From contig BNVH01000009.1 in the NCBI GenBank assembly GCA_025997955.1, positions 1 to 58,840 of the forward strand: a stretch of DNA of 58,840 nucleotides, given 5' to 3'. The position numbers and the translations under genes are program-made. The notes below the pieces were generated by a model. The model had not been told where the DNA came from, ran no database searches, and saw only the letters and a list, made by a program, of their open reading frames with translations. Positions 17,114 to 25,898 of the stretch are shown in pieces (within the stretch, counting starts at the first letter, position 1; the number at the start of each line of letters is the position of its first letter). The DNA comes from Synergistales bacterium (GTDB lineage: Bacteria > Synergistota > Synergistia > Synergistales > Aminobacteriaceae).

Positions 17114-18313
17114 ATGAATATAAATTATAAAGGTTACATCGCGCATTTTGGATTAGCGGTTCTTTTAGCTGTGGCAGTTTACGCCGCTTTGGATTTTTTG
17201 ATTCTCCTCACGTGGGATTCCGAGGAATCCAGGATTGTCGAGGTAATCGACATCGGAAAAGCCGTCGATGTCACCGGCGAAAGCGACGACCGTTACGACG
17301 AAGATGAAGAGTCATCTCCGTACAGAACCATAAAAACGGATATAGCGGTCAATGTTTTGACCGGAGAGCAGCGTGGGGAGTTCTTCTCTTTGCCAGTCAC
17401 TCAAATGGCGGGCTCCGGCGTAGAGCTAAAAAAAGGAGGAAGATACATACTCCTCGTAGATGTGTTTGAAGACGACACCATGCAGTATTCCATAGCGGAC
17501 ACGTTTCGTGTCTCATCTGTCGCAGGGGTTGTCGTGTTTGCCTGTGCCTGTCTCGCGGCCTTTGCGGGAGAGGCCGGGATACGCGCTATGTTGGGTTTGG
17601 GTATATCTATAGCATTCCTTTTATGGGGCTACGTCCCATTGGCGGCTGGTGGTTGGGCGCCCGTGCCTTTTGCTTTCCTGACTTCTTTTGCTATAGCCGG
17701 CGTCACGGTTTCTTTGGTGGTTCACCGCAAGCAGTCCCGCATAGTGGCTTTTTTGGGCACGATGGGCGGAGTGGGGGGAGCGTTTTTGCTCGGGTTTATG
17801 ATGGTGCATATTTGGCAGCTCTCCGGACTGTCCGGCGACGGCGCCGCGCTTTTAGCGAGCACCCTGCCCGACATAGACCTCCGCGGAATTTTGTTGGCCT
17901 CGATAATAATAAGCTCAATAGGCGCTGTCTTGGATGTCGGAATATCCATCACCGCGTCTATGTCCGAGCTTATTGAGTACGACCCAAAAATATCTACTGT
18001 AACTCTGTGGTCGTCCGGAATACGTGTTGGCTCCGAGGTTTTAGGAAGCATGATAAACACACTAATTCTCGCCTACCTCGGCACGTCTTTGCCCATAGCG
18101 ATACTTATAAGCAACGCCGGAGCGGATTTCTGGGGGCTTATGAACGATCCTTACGTGGGGCAGGAAATAGTCCAAAGCATAGCTGGCACGTCCGGCCTTT
18201 TGCTGACCATACCGATAACCGCCACGCTTTTCGCGCTCAGAGAAAGATGGTTGGAAAAATGGCGTAAAGGCAAGACCAAGGGAAGCGTAAAAAACAACGC
18301 GTACCATAAATGA
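17114..18313 (+). CDS. YibE/F-family multi-pass membrane protein
   Basis: This protein of about 399 residues belongs to the YibE/F family of predicted transporters. An N-terminal helix is followed by a small soluble beta-rich domain (about residues 40-145), then at least six or seven transmembrane helices. The family signature GAVLDVGISITASMSEL is clear at about residues 282-298. Substrate and function are not established. The ATG at 17114 is used; a TTG at 17093 in the same frame is possible, and neither has a good ribosome binding site. It is the first of three plus-strand genes in a mostly minus-strand region. Confidence 0.85.
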   Translation: MNINYKGYIAHFGLAVLLAVAVYAALDFLILLTWDSEESRIVEVIDIGKAVDVTGESDDRYDEDEESSPYRTIKTDIAVNVLTGEQRGEFFSLPVTQMAGSGVELKKGGRYILLVDVFEDDTMQYSIADTFRVSSVAGVVVFACACLAAFAGEAGIRAMLGLGISIAFLLWGYVPLAAGGWAPVPFAFLTSFAIAGVTVSLVVHRKQSRIVAFLGTMGGVGGAFLLGFMMVHIWQLSGLSGDGAALLASTLPDIDLRGILLASIIISSIGAVLDVGISITASMSELIEYDPKISTVTLWSSGIRVGSEVLGSMINTLILAYLGTSLPIAILISNAGADFWGLMNDPYVGQEIVQSIAGTSGLLLTIPITATLFALRERWLEKWRKGKTKGSVKNNAYHK

Positions 18314-18367
18314 AATCATGGTTGGCCCGATAAAATATATACTTAGTCTTAAGGAGGAAGAGCTCGA

Positions 18368-19081
18368 ATGAATAAACGAGCGCCGTTGCGGAAAAACGCA
18401 AAAGAACCCAGTATCACAGAACGGTTAATGAAGTACTTTCGGGACAGAAAATTGAAATTCGTCTTGCTGAGCGCTCTGCCGGCTTCGTTTAGAAAAGGGA
18501 AAAACAACGCTACAACTAAAAAGTTCCTCTCCCCGCATTTAGGCGATATGTTGACTTTTAGACAGGGCAAACGTTCTCTTTATCTCGCCCTAAAACAGCC
18601 AGACGAAGACCTGTTGCTGCATATAATATGTTCTCGCGCCGGAAAATCTCTTGGGGTTATATCACAAGGTGTACCCTTTAAAAGAGATGAATTTTTCGTA
18701 GCGCTGAATAAACTGCTCGAGCAAGGGCGGATTGTCGTCACGAAAATCAGCGTCACTGGCGGCAAAACCACCCCGTTTGTCGCTCCCGCGACGAAATCCG
18801 ATTTTGTGTCCGTTCCTTCAAAGTCCATTTCAGAGGACTCTTTCTTCTCCGCCTTTGCGGACTTGGAATCAAAACGGATATTTGTCCGAATTTGTGACCT
18901 ACGCCGCCGCATAGGCGCCTCAAGAGAGGATTTTGACGCCATGTTGCGGAAACTGCGGGACGCAGGCAGAATTCAACTTCACGCCGGCGACGTCACGACT
19001 CAGACGCCGGACGAGGTCGAGGACGGGTTTGTTGATGAAAGCGGATACCGCATGGGTAACGTTACGCGACTCTCCGTTTAG
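18368..19081 (+). CDS. Uncharacterised protein with two winged-helix-like domains
   Basis: This 237-residue protein was not recognised. A basic N terminus (many Lys/Arg in the first 60 residues) precedes two segments that look like winged helices: about residues 78-128 (DEDLLLHIICSRAGKSLG through LNKLLEQGRIVVTKIS) and about 155-210 (ICDLRRRIGASREDFDAML through LRDAGRIQL). This suggests nucleic-acid binding. A strong AAGGAGG site precedes the ATG. The AAA+ gene follows 25 bases after its stop, so the two are probably one operon and work together. Confidence 0.6.
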   Translation: MNKRAPLRKNAKEPSITERLMKYFRDRKLKFVLLSALPASFRKGKNNATTKKFLSPHLGDMLTFRQGKRSLYLALKQPDEDLLLHIICSRAGKSLGVISQGVPFKRDEFFVALNKLLEQGRIVVTKISVTGGKTTPFVAPATKSDFVSVPSKSISEDSFFSAFADLESKRIFVRICDLRRRIGASREDFDAMLRKLRDAGRIQLHAGDVTTQTPDEVEDGFVDESGYRMGNVTRLSV

Positions 19082-19106
19082 CGCGTGGGAAAACAGGAGA
19101 ACAAAG

Positions 19107-20819
19107 ATGGGCATTCAGGAAGAATTGCTAAGCAACAACCCTTTCGTCGCAACTGCGGCTTCTAACCCTTGGGACAACGTAGCGCCGGATGTCTCCTCTT
19201 TGAACATCACGGTCAGAGATAGGCTTACAGAGCTCGCTTACAGCAAAGCTTTACAACCTCAAACACCCATGGCCGCTTTGGTTCTTGGAGACGCCGGAGC
19301 GGGCAAAACTCATATGATGAAGCGTGTTCTCGCAAAAATTGCTCAAACCGCACAGGCTCAAGGAAACCAGCGCAAGATTGTCTTCTCCTATGTCAAGGCT
19401 TTTACCTCGCCCGAGTGGGTATTCCCCGACCTGTGGCGAGAAATTTTTATAAATCTCACCCACGAGCTGACTTGTGAGGGTAAAAATCGCACGCAGTTCA
19501 ATGTTCTGGTAGGGCAACTGATGAACGATTGCCGCAGATACGCGTCCCTTTGCGGTCAACCCCGTCTTGACGCCATAGACAACATTCGCTACTTGCAAAA
19601 AGAAATGCCAGGCCTCCACGGAGATTTTCTGCGAGCCTTGTTTGCCTATTGCGATGCCTTTGACGAGAAAAAGCGAATGTTGTCCTTTGGGTGGCTATCT
19701 GGAGAATCCGACGAGGAGCAGCATCAGCTTCTCGGCGTGGAAGACCGCGCCGAGATGTCTATGGGCGGCAGAGCGCGGGAAGCTAAATCTCTGATCTTCT
19801 CGCTCGGCCTTCTTCTCGCCCGCTACAAGACCTCCATGCTTCTCTGCTTTGACCAGTTAGACGGAATGCGTTCCCCCGCCTTGATAAACGCTTGGGGAGA
19901 CGCCGTAGCCTTTTTGGTCAATGACGTGAACTGCGTGTTACCCTTGGCTTTCATGAGAGCCGACACCTGGTACAGCATTTTTGAGAAGACTCTTGATAAC
20001 GCCGTAGCGGAACGTTTTGTCACCAAGTTTCCTTTAAAAAACTGTACTATACCGGAGGCCGAAGAGCTTATTCGTGAGCGCGTAGCCGCTTTTTTCGCGC
20101 AAGACGCAAGAGAAAGCATTGACAAAAAATCTGAATGGATTATCGGCCAATTGGACGGAAAGTTAAAGAACGGCTACTCTCCGCGCTTAGTATTGGATCT
20201 CGCCAACAGAGCAATTCAAGAGGAGAAGCCGCCCTTGGTAGTCGAGGTTTTGGTCCAAGCCATGAATGAAGAGCGTGACAGAGCGGCGAACGGCCCTGCG
20301 TCTTCGCCCGACGCCGAACGTCTGCTTAACGCTATAGAGCTCTATTTGATTCATTGCCAAGGACTCGAAAAAGTCGAACGCCCGGCGAATATCGGAAAAT
20401 TTTATGTTTTGACGGGAGACGCGAATGGCAAGCAACAAGCCTTTATCGTTGACACAGAAAAACATTTCAAGACAAAAGAGGCGGCTTTGAGACGAGGGGT
20501 TCAATTTTTGGAAAAATATCCCGATGGAATTTGCGCTTATATAACCGACGAGCGCTGTCAATTTAAAGGGGTCGACGCTTGGCCTACCGTCCACGCTGAA
20601 CTCGAAAAATTCAGGCGATTAGGGGGCAACGTGTTCTTTTTGGACGGCGAACAGTGCGCTAATTGGTATGCCTTGGCCGCGCTCCGCTCTCGGGTGGAAA
20701 ACGGGGACGTGACATACCTCTCTAATGGGGGCGAGAGAAACGCGCGCATGGAAGACCTCGCCCTTTACCTAAAAGAGGAATTCAAAGATACGATAGAAGC
20801 TCCAAGCCAAACGCCCTGA
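19107..20819 (+). CDS. Uncharacterised AAA+/STAND-like P-loop ATPase
   Basis: This 570-residue protein has Walker A GDAGAGKTH (residues 61-69) and a Walker B-like LLCFDQLD (245-252), in which Gln replaces the usual catalytic Glu. Helical segments after it (AEELIRERVAAFF, YSPRLVLDLANRAI) resemble the lid and helical bundle of ORC/STAND-type ATPases. The C-terminal 150 residues form a separate alpha/beta domain (YVLTGDANGKQQAFIVDTEK, ICAYITDERCQF). No known defence or partition family was recognised. The ATG at 19107 has AGGAGA six bases upstream. The paired upstream winged-helix protein may direct it to DNA. Confidence 0.65.
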   Translation: MGIQEELLSNNPFVATAASNPWDNVAPDVSSLNITVRDRLTELAYSKALQPQTPMAALVLGDAGAGKTHMMKRVLAKIAQTAQAQGNQRKIVFSYVKAFTSPEWVFPDLWREIFINLTHELTCEGKNRTQFNVLVGQLMNDCRRYASLCGQPRLDAIDNIRYLQKEMPGLHGDFLRALFAYCDAFDEKKRMLSFGWLSGESDEEQHQLLGVEDRAEMSMGGRAREAKSLIFSLGLLLARYKTSMLLCFDQLDGMRSPALINAWGDAVAFLVNDVNCVLPLAFMRADTWYSIFEKTLDNAVAERFVTKFPLKNCTIPEAEELIRERVAAFFAQDARESIDKKSEWIIGQLDGKLKNGYSPRLVLDLANRAIQEEKPPLVVEVLVQAMNEERDRAANGPASSPDAERLLNAIELYLIHCQGLEKVERPANIGKFYVLTGDANGKQQAFIVDTEKHFKTKEAALRRGVQFLEKYPDGICAYITDERCQFKGVDAWPTVHAELEKFRRLGGNVFFLDGEQCANWYALAALRSRVENGDVTYLSNGGERNARMEDLALYLKEEFKDTIEAPSQTP

Positions 20820-20826
20820 CACAGAG

Positions 20827-20859
20827 GAGCGATCGCGCTCAAAAACAGCGCGATCGTTC
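20827..20859. terminator. Hairpin between convergent genes, possible terminator
   Basis: GAGCGATCGCGCT pairs with AGCGCGATCGTTC (13 bp with one G-U), loop CAAAAAC. No good T run follows on either strand, so intrinsic termination would be weak. Confidence 0.45.
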
Positions 20860-20875
20860 TGATTCGTTCTATGCC

Positions 20876-21841
20876 TTAGCGCGCCTTAGCGCATTTTATG
20901 CCGTTGTTTCGCGCGTATTGTAGCGCGCGCGAGCCGGGGTTGCAATAAATTGTCAGCGCGTCGCACCCGGAAAAAGCGTAGTCGCCGATGGTCCGCACAC
21001 TGTCCGGGATTGTTACGCTCAGCAGCCCGTCGCAACGAGAAAACGCCGCGTCGCCTATCGTCCGGACGCTACTCGGAATTGTAAGATTTGTCAGGGACTT
21101 GCACCGAGAAAAGGCCGAGCCGCCTATGGTCTGCACCGTGCCTGGAATTGTGATGTCCGCAAGCTCTTTGCACATATAAAAGGCGTAACCGCCAATGCTC
21201 TGCACACCGCCTGGAATCACTATGCCTGTCAGCGCCTTGCATCTATAAAACGCGTAGTCGCCTATGGTCCGCACGCTGCCCGGTATTGTGACGCTTACAA
21301 GCACTTCGCACCCGGAAAAAGCGTAGTCGCCGATTATCTCCATTCCAGTCGGGATTGTGACGCTTGTCAGAGATTCGCACCCCGCAAACGCGGAGTCGCC
21401 GATAGACTGCGCGCCGCTAAGGGTTTCCGAGCCATCCAAGCCTCCAGCGCGCGCGCCGGTTGTGATATTTGTAAGCACTCTGCACTCACAAAAGGCTTTA
21501 TCGCCTATAGTACGCACCGTGCCGGGAAGCGCTACGTTTTTCAGCGCTTCACATCTATAAAACGCGTAGTCGCCTATGGTCCGCACCGTGCCGGGAAGCG
21601 TAACGTTAATCAACGCCTTGCAATCCCTGAAAGCCCCGTTGCCGACATGTTTTACCCCTTCAGATATAACGATGCTCGGAATATTGACACAATTCTCAAA
21701 CGCGGATTTATCTATCATATAAACCGGAGTGTCGTCAATTAAGTTGGGTATCACAATTTTGGGCTCATCAAAACCGACAAATTTTTTTAAGACAATGCCG
21801 TCCGCTGTTTTTTCTATTTCGTAATCCGAGGCTTTTTCCAT
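20876..21841 (-). CDS. BspA-like leucine-rich-repeat protein
   Basis: This 321-residue protein contains about ten LRR_5 (BspA/TpLRR) repeats of 23 residues, with the consensus IGDYAF..C.AL..VTIPG.VRT. Such repeats usually mediate binding to proteins or surfaces, and in host-associated bacteria they are often exported. This one has no signal peptide, so it may stay in the cytoplasm or be exported by another route. The ATG at 21839-21841 is preferred; a TTG at 21883 overlaps the end of tamB. One repeat has a short Gly/Ser-containing insertion (around ARAGGLDGSETLSG). Confidence 0.85.
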   Translation of the reverse strand: MEKASDYEIEKTADGIVLKKFVGFDEPKIVIPNLIDDTPVYMIDKSAFENCVNIPSIVISEGVKHVGNGAFRDCKALINVTLPGTVRTIGDYAFYRCEALKNVALPGTVRTIGDKAFCECRVLTNITTGARAGGLDGSETLSGAQSIGDSAFAGCESLTSVTIPTGMEIIGDYAFSGCEVLVSVTIPGSVRTIGDYAFYRCKALTGIVIPGGVQSIGGYAFYMCKELADITIPGTVQTIGGSAFSRCKSLTNLTIPSSVRTIGDAAFSRCDGLLSVTIPDSVRTIGDYAFSGCDALTIYCNPGSRALQYARNNGIKCAKAR

Positions 21842-21879
21842 CAAGTATCCGACCCTTTCATTTCCTCGAAAATCATAAA

Positions 21880-24800
21880 TCAAAACTGAAACTGATTGAA
21901 CAAGTTATCTATCATTTGTTTCTTGAACTGGTTCTCGACTTCGCCATCCTCTCCGCTGCCCGGGCCTACAGGTATGTTCAATTTGAAGCGGAACTGCTTG
22001 TCGCTCGTTTTGTGTTCCTCTTCATCTTTACCCAACAATTTTGCCGGAAGGTATCCCTCAAGAGATTTGTCTATTTGCAGGTTTAGAAGCTGCAAGTTGT
22101 CCCAGCTGCCTCTAAGCTGAAACTTCACGTCCTGAAAATCACGCTCATTATAACCCACCAACTTACTCACGGCCTGACGCGCTATTTGGCCGCCTCCCAT
22201 CAAGGAGCCGCTGGTGGCCTGGAAAAGTCCGCCTATAACATTCAAAACATCGTCTAAGAGATGAACGTCAAATCGCCCCCTGAAATTTAGGCCGATTCCA
22301 TTGCCAGAGATTCCGAGAGGTCCTTCGGTGGAAAGATACCGGTATAATTGGTCGCCGGGCTTTGCGGTTACTTGAGTGCCTGGGTTGAGTCTGAGATCGC
22401 GCCCGTCCCAGAAGAACGTGCCGCGTATTTCCTGAAACGGGATTTGACCGCTCTTTATTACAGTGTTCAGCTGCTTGAATTTATGTATATACCCCTCTGT
22501 GGACTTGAAGTCTCCATTCGCGAATGTCATCATCATAGCGCCGTAATCGCCTTTGGCGTTGATATTTACGTCCGCGCTGCCCACGATGGCGCCGCCGGCC
22601 AAATAAGCGTCCGCCGCGCCCCCGAGGCTGAATCCCAAAACCTGGACATTGGCCTTCCACTCATGTATGCTCATACCGACATCCGCGTTCAGCTTCACAT
22701 CGCCTCCGGCAAAACGCGCTTTTCCATCCACATTCACGCGGTCGCCGAGAATATTTATCGGCAGGGATATATCGTTTATCTCAGTCCCGTAGACCAAAAG
22801 TTTTGGCAAGGATATTAGGACATGAATCGGGGAGGCGGTTTTCGGTGCGGGAGACCTCGATGCTTCGGCTGACGGTAGCTTGCCGCCCCTATTGGCGTTT
22901 TCTCTATTGCGCCGCCTACCCGTTCTGGGTATATCGCCAAAAAGGCGCGCTTTCATTTGGCCGGCGAAACGCCCGTTCATGGACGGCATTTTAGATATTA
23001 TCAGCTTATTCACATCCAGCATGCCAGTCTCGGCCTCATATATCCATTTGTCCTGCTCGCGCTTCATTTTACCTTTCACAGGCAAGGATAATTTCCCAAG
23101 CTGAGCCTTGACCTCCATATCGTATTCTCCGCGCTCAGGTGAGCTGAGCTTGACCGAGAGAGTATCCACAAGCGTTTCTTTTATGGTCAAAGGAGAGGTT
23201 ATGTTTATCAGCAGCTCCGGACGCCACGGCGTGCCCTGAAACGATAATGTGCCGTCTAATAAGCCGCCCACTCCGCTGTCGGCCCCAAGCTGAGCGAATA
23301 GCTCGCGCACCTCGACTCCGCGCGACACAAGATTGACGTCGAGCTTTCCTCCGCGCTCGAGATTTACCGAACCCTTACCCTCAATGCCGCCTCCGACAAC
23401 TCGCGCGCTAAACCGTCTGACATTTATATTTTTTGACACTCCCGAAAAATCCAAAATCAAATCTTGCACGTCAAGATTGTCTACCGACATCTCAGCGGAT
23501 TTTACAACACCCGAAAACGCGGGCGCGCTCGCCGCGCCGCTGATCTTCAGACTCGCCTCGATTTTTCCCTCCGCGCTCAAATCCGGCGCGACCGCTCGCG
23601 CGAAAGTTTCAACGTCGAGTTTTAAAGAGGCGCTAATATCCAAAGCAGGCTGAGAGTTCGCCGCTTTCAAGTCCATTTTCCCGCGAAAAGCGACTGAGCC
23701 GCCCGGCAGGACGACGGTCGTTTCGGGTATATCGACATGACCTGACGCGTAAACAGCCGATAATTGCATTTTTTTCAAAGGCATGCCGACAACGTTATTT
23801 TTGTCCGAAGTGAGCGTAAGCGCGGCGTTAGGGTCGGACAGCGAGCCGCGAACCGAAAGCGCCGCGTCCATAACGCCGCTGAACTGATCCTTGAAGTCTT
23901 TTAATATAGGCGTAGTTGCGGTGTTTAAGTTCTTTATTGAGCCGTCGAGTTTTAGCTGAGACGATAGGATGTTTTGCCGGTTAAGCGCCAAGCCTCCCGA
24001 CGCGTCTATCGGAGTCGCGCCAAACAAGGCTCTCAGATTATCGAGCCTGATATCGTCATCGGAGTATGAAATGAGGGCCGATATGTCGTCAAGCTTAACG
24101 CCGGACATGGTCAAAGTGTTGGATTTCATCTCCGCGCCGATGGTCGGGTGTCCTTTTATGTGATTTTTGATACGAAAAACCATATCTATCTTGCCTGACG
24201 GCGACATGGACTTGAGTGCCGGAAGAGCGGCGCTCGCTAAGGCCATATCAAGTCCTTTTGCCGTTAAAGTCATATCGGTAAACGACCCAACGGTTGAGAG
24301 TTTGGCTCCGAAAAACTCCCCAGTGCCATCGATAAGGACGCCGTCCGAGTTGTTTTCGACCGTAAGCCGCAAGGCTTTCACCATATCCACGCCCGCTATG
24401 TTGAGCCGCGGCAGACGCAGGAAAACCTTGCCGAACAACCCCATATCGCGTGAGAGTGAAACGCGAAAATCAACCCTCCCGTCCGTGCCCACAACTGGTA
24501 CGTTGAGCGCCAAAAGACCCGAAATCTTAGCGGCGGACAAGTTGGTTGCCTCTCCACGCACCTCCGCGAAATCATCTCCCGCTCCGCTCAAATCAGCTGA
24601 GGCCTTGATTGAAATATTAGCGCCCAGCGCTTTTATATCGGCGTCGGCAAGAGCGATGTCGTTTGAAACTCGGATTTTGCCGCCTATATGGCTGTCTTTT
24701 TTGAGACTTGATAAAACAGCCAAGACTTGCGGGTCTTTAGACTCCGCAAAAGCGGGAAGCAGAGAAAGCAACTCCGCTGGTTTTATGGAATTGACGGTTC

Positions 24801-25446
24801 CGCTTATATCAAACGGCTTAGTCAATTTTCCGGACAGAGAAGCTCCGCCTGTGCCGATTTTTATGTCCGAGGACAGTACGGCCATAGGCGAAAAAGAAAT
24901 AGCGCCGTCAAGACGAACGGGCAAGTCATCCAAGTCGGCGGATAAATGAATAGCGCCGCTCTCGTCGAGCGTGCCCTCGGCTATGGATACAGAAAAAAAG
25001 GGCGTTTTGACGCTTATATCACGCAATCTCGCCTGAATGGGGCGAAGGGCTACAGACGAGGGCTTCTCGTCGTCGCTTTTGCCATAGCGCGAGGCAAGGA
25101 TATAGAGTTTTTCGGAGTCTGCCGTGACTCCTACCAAGTCCAATTCTGAAAGCCAGAGATTTCCGCGAATAAGCTCTCTCCACGCCGGGTACAGGTATAT
25201 TCTGTCGACATCTAAAAGCGACTCGTCGCCGGAAACGAGTTTGACACCCAAAAGCGAAACGCCCGAGTATAAAGATCCGTCAACGCCTCCGATTCGCAGC
25301 CCCGGAATTATCCTGTCGCCATAGACGCGGACAAGAGGCTCAACTATGACACCTATGGGCACAAACGCCGCGCAGAATGCCAACGACACAAAACATAATG
25401 AAATTATCGCGCAGACGCGCGAAAGAATCTTTATGGCAAAGCTCAA
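21880..25446 (-). CDS. tamB: TamB-like translocation and assembly module / intermembrane lipid-transfer protein
   Basis: This protein of about 1188 residues has one N-terminal membrane helix and then a long repetitive beta-rich region. It ends in the DUF490 C-terminal domain (GNGIGLNFRGRFDVHLLDDV and FRFKLNIPVGPGSGEDGE). TamB/AsmA-like proteins bridge the inner and outer membranes and move phospholipids or assist outer-membrane protein insertion, so the gene is strong evidence of an outer membrane. The TTG at 25444-25446 is preferred because GGAGG is nine bases upstream; the TTG three codons earlier touches it. It is transcribed divergently from a second giant of the same type. Confidence 0.88.
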   Translation of the reverse strand: MSFAIKILSRVCAIISLCFVSLAFCAAFVPIGVIVEPLVRVYGDRIIPGLRIGGVDGSLYSGVSLLGVKLVSGDESLLDVDRIYLYPAWRELIRGNLWLSELDLVGVTADSEKLYILASRYGKSDDEKPSSVALRPIQARLRDISVKTPFFSVSIAEGTLDESGAIHLSADLDDLPVRLDGAISFSPMAVLSSDIKIGTGGASLSGKLTKPFDISGTVNSIKPAELLSLLPAFAESKDPQVLAVLSSLKKDSHIGGKIRVSNDIALADADIKALGANISIKASADLSGAGDDFAEVRGEATNLSAAKISGLLALNVPVVGTDGRVDFRVSLSRDMGLFGKVFLRLPRLNIAGVDMVKALRLTVENNSDGVLIDGTGEFFGAKLSTVGSFTDMTLTAKGLDMALASAALPALKSMSPSGKIDMVFRIKNHIKGHPTIGAEMKSNTLTMSGVKLDDISALISYSDDDIRLDNLRALFGATPIDASGGLALNRQNILSSQLKLDGSIKNLNTATTPILKDFKDQFSGVMDAALSVRGSLSDPNAALTLTSDKNNVVGMPLKKMQLSAVYASGHVDIPETTVVLPGGSVAFRGKMDLKAANSQPALDISASLKLDVETFARAVAPDLSAEGKIEASLKISGAASAPAFSGVVKSAEMSVDNLDVQDLILDFSGVSKNINVRRFSARVVGGGIEGKGSVNLERGGKLDVNLVSRGVEVRELFAQLGADSGVGGLLDGTLSFQGTPWRPELLINITSPLTIKETLVDTLSVKLSSPERGEYDMEVKAQLGKLSLPVKGKMKREQDKWIYEAETGMLDVNKLIISKMPSMNGRFAGQMKARLFGDIPRTGRRRNRENANRGGKLPSAEASRSPAPKTASPIHVLISLPKLLVYGTEINDISLPINILGDRVNVDGKARFAGGDVKLNADVGMSIHEWKANVQVLGFSLGGAADAYLAGGAIVGSADVNINAKGDYGAMMMTFANGDFKSTEGYIHKFKQLNTVIKSGQIPFQEIRGTFFWDGRDLRLNPGTQVTAKPGDQLYRYLSTEGPLGISGNGIGLNFRGRFDVHLLDDVLNVIGGLFQATSGSLMGGGQIARQAVSKLVGYNERDFQDVKFQLRGSWDNLQLLNLQIDKSLEGYLPAKLLGKDEEEHKTSDKQFRFKLNIPVGPGSGEDGEVENQFKKQMIDNLFNQFQF

Positions 25447-25503
25447 AAAAGTCAACCTCCGGTTTGCAATACATTGTTTTCTAAATTTTCTATAGACCGC
25501 TTA

Positions 25504-25531
25504 ATTATACAATCTTTGCGCTGTCTTTCAA
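25504..25531 (-). promoter_or_regulatory. tamB: Sigma-70-type promoter of tamB
   Basis: On the minus strand TTGAAA (25526-25531), a 16-base spacer and TATAAT (25504-25509) lie about 60 bases upstream of the start codon. Confidence 0.7.
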
Positions 25532-25562
25532 AATAAGTTTCAAATAAATATATGAAAATATT

Positions 25563-25658
25563 TGTGGATAAGTGGATAGAAATGTGGATACTTTACGCTC
25601 AAGTTATTAAAATAGCCTATTTCAGACGTAATTGTGGATAAGTGAGTTTTGTGGACGA
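25563..25658 (+). other. Cluster of DnaA-box-like sequences, candidate oriC or DnaA-binding locus
   Basis: Four 9-mers in the same orientation match or nearly match the DnaA box complement TGTGGATAA: 25563-25571 (exact), 25583-25591 (TGTGGATAC), 25633-25641 (exact) and 25650-25658 (TGTGGACGA). AT-rich DNA flanks them on both sides. The stretch lies in the largest complex intergenic region, between divergent promoters. See the finding for the strand-bias argument. Confidence 0.55.
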
Positions 25659-25826
25659 GCACTTTTCCTCAAAAAAAGCAAGTCCCAAATGAAATATGTA
25701 TCGCATAATTATCAAGAATTAATGAAGATTCAAGACGGCATTTATCGGGGTCTCTATAGGATACAATCCAGCGTCTCAGAAGCGCGTTGATATTTGTTCG
25801 GTCACAACCGAAAAGTTCGCGTTCGT

Positions 25827-25855
25827 TTGACGTCTTCGAGATTTAGTTTTATAGT
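25827..25855 (+). promoter_or_regulatory. Sigma-70-type promoter of the second AsmA/TamB-like gene
   Basis: TTGACG (25827-25832), 17 bases, TATAGT (25850-25855), about 43 bases before the start codon. A short inverted repeat TTCGGT/ACCGAA lies just upstream. Confidence 0.7.
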
Positions 25856-25898
25856 ATTTGTGTAACATTTATATTGATATGTAAAGGAAGCGATAAAA

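Noticed and set aside
20827..20859. GCGATCGC-containing palindrome as a HIP1-like or phage attachment site
   Set aside because: It is a single copy between convergent genes and is better explained as a terminator hairpin.
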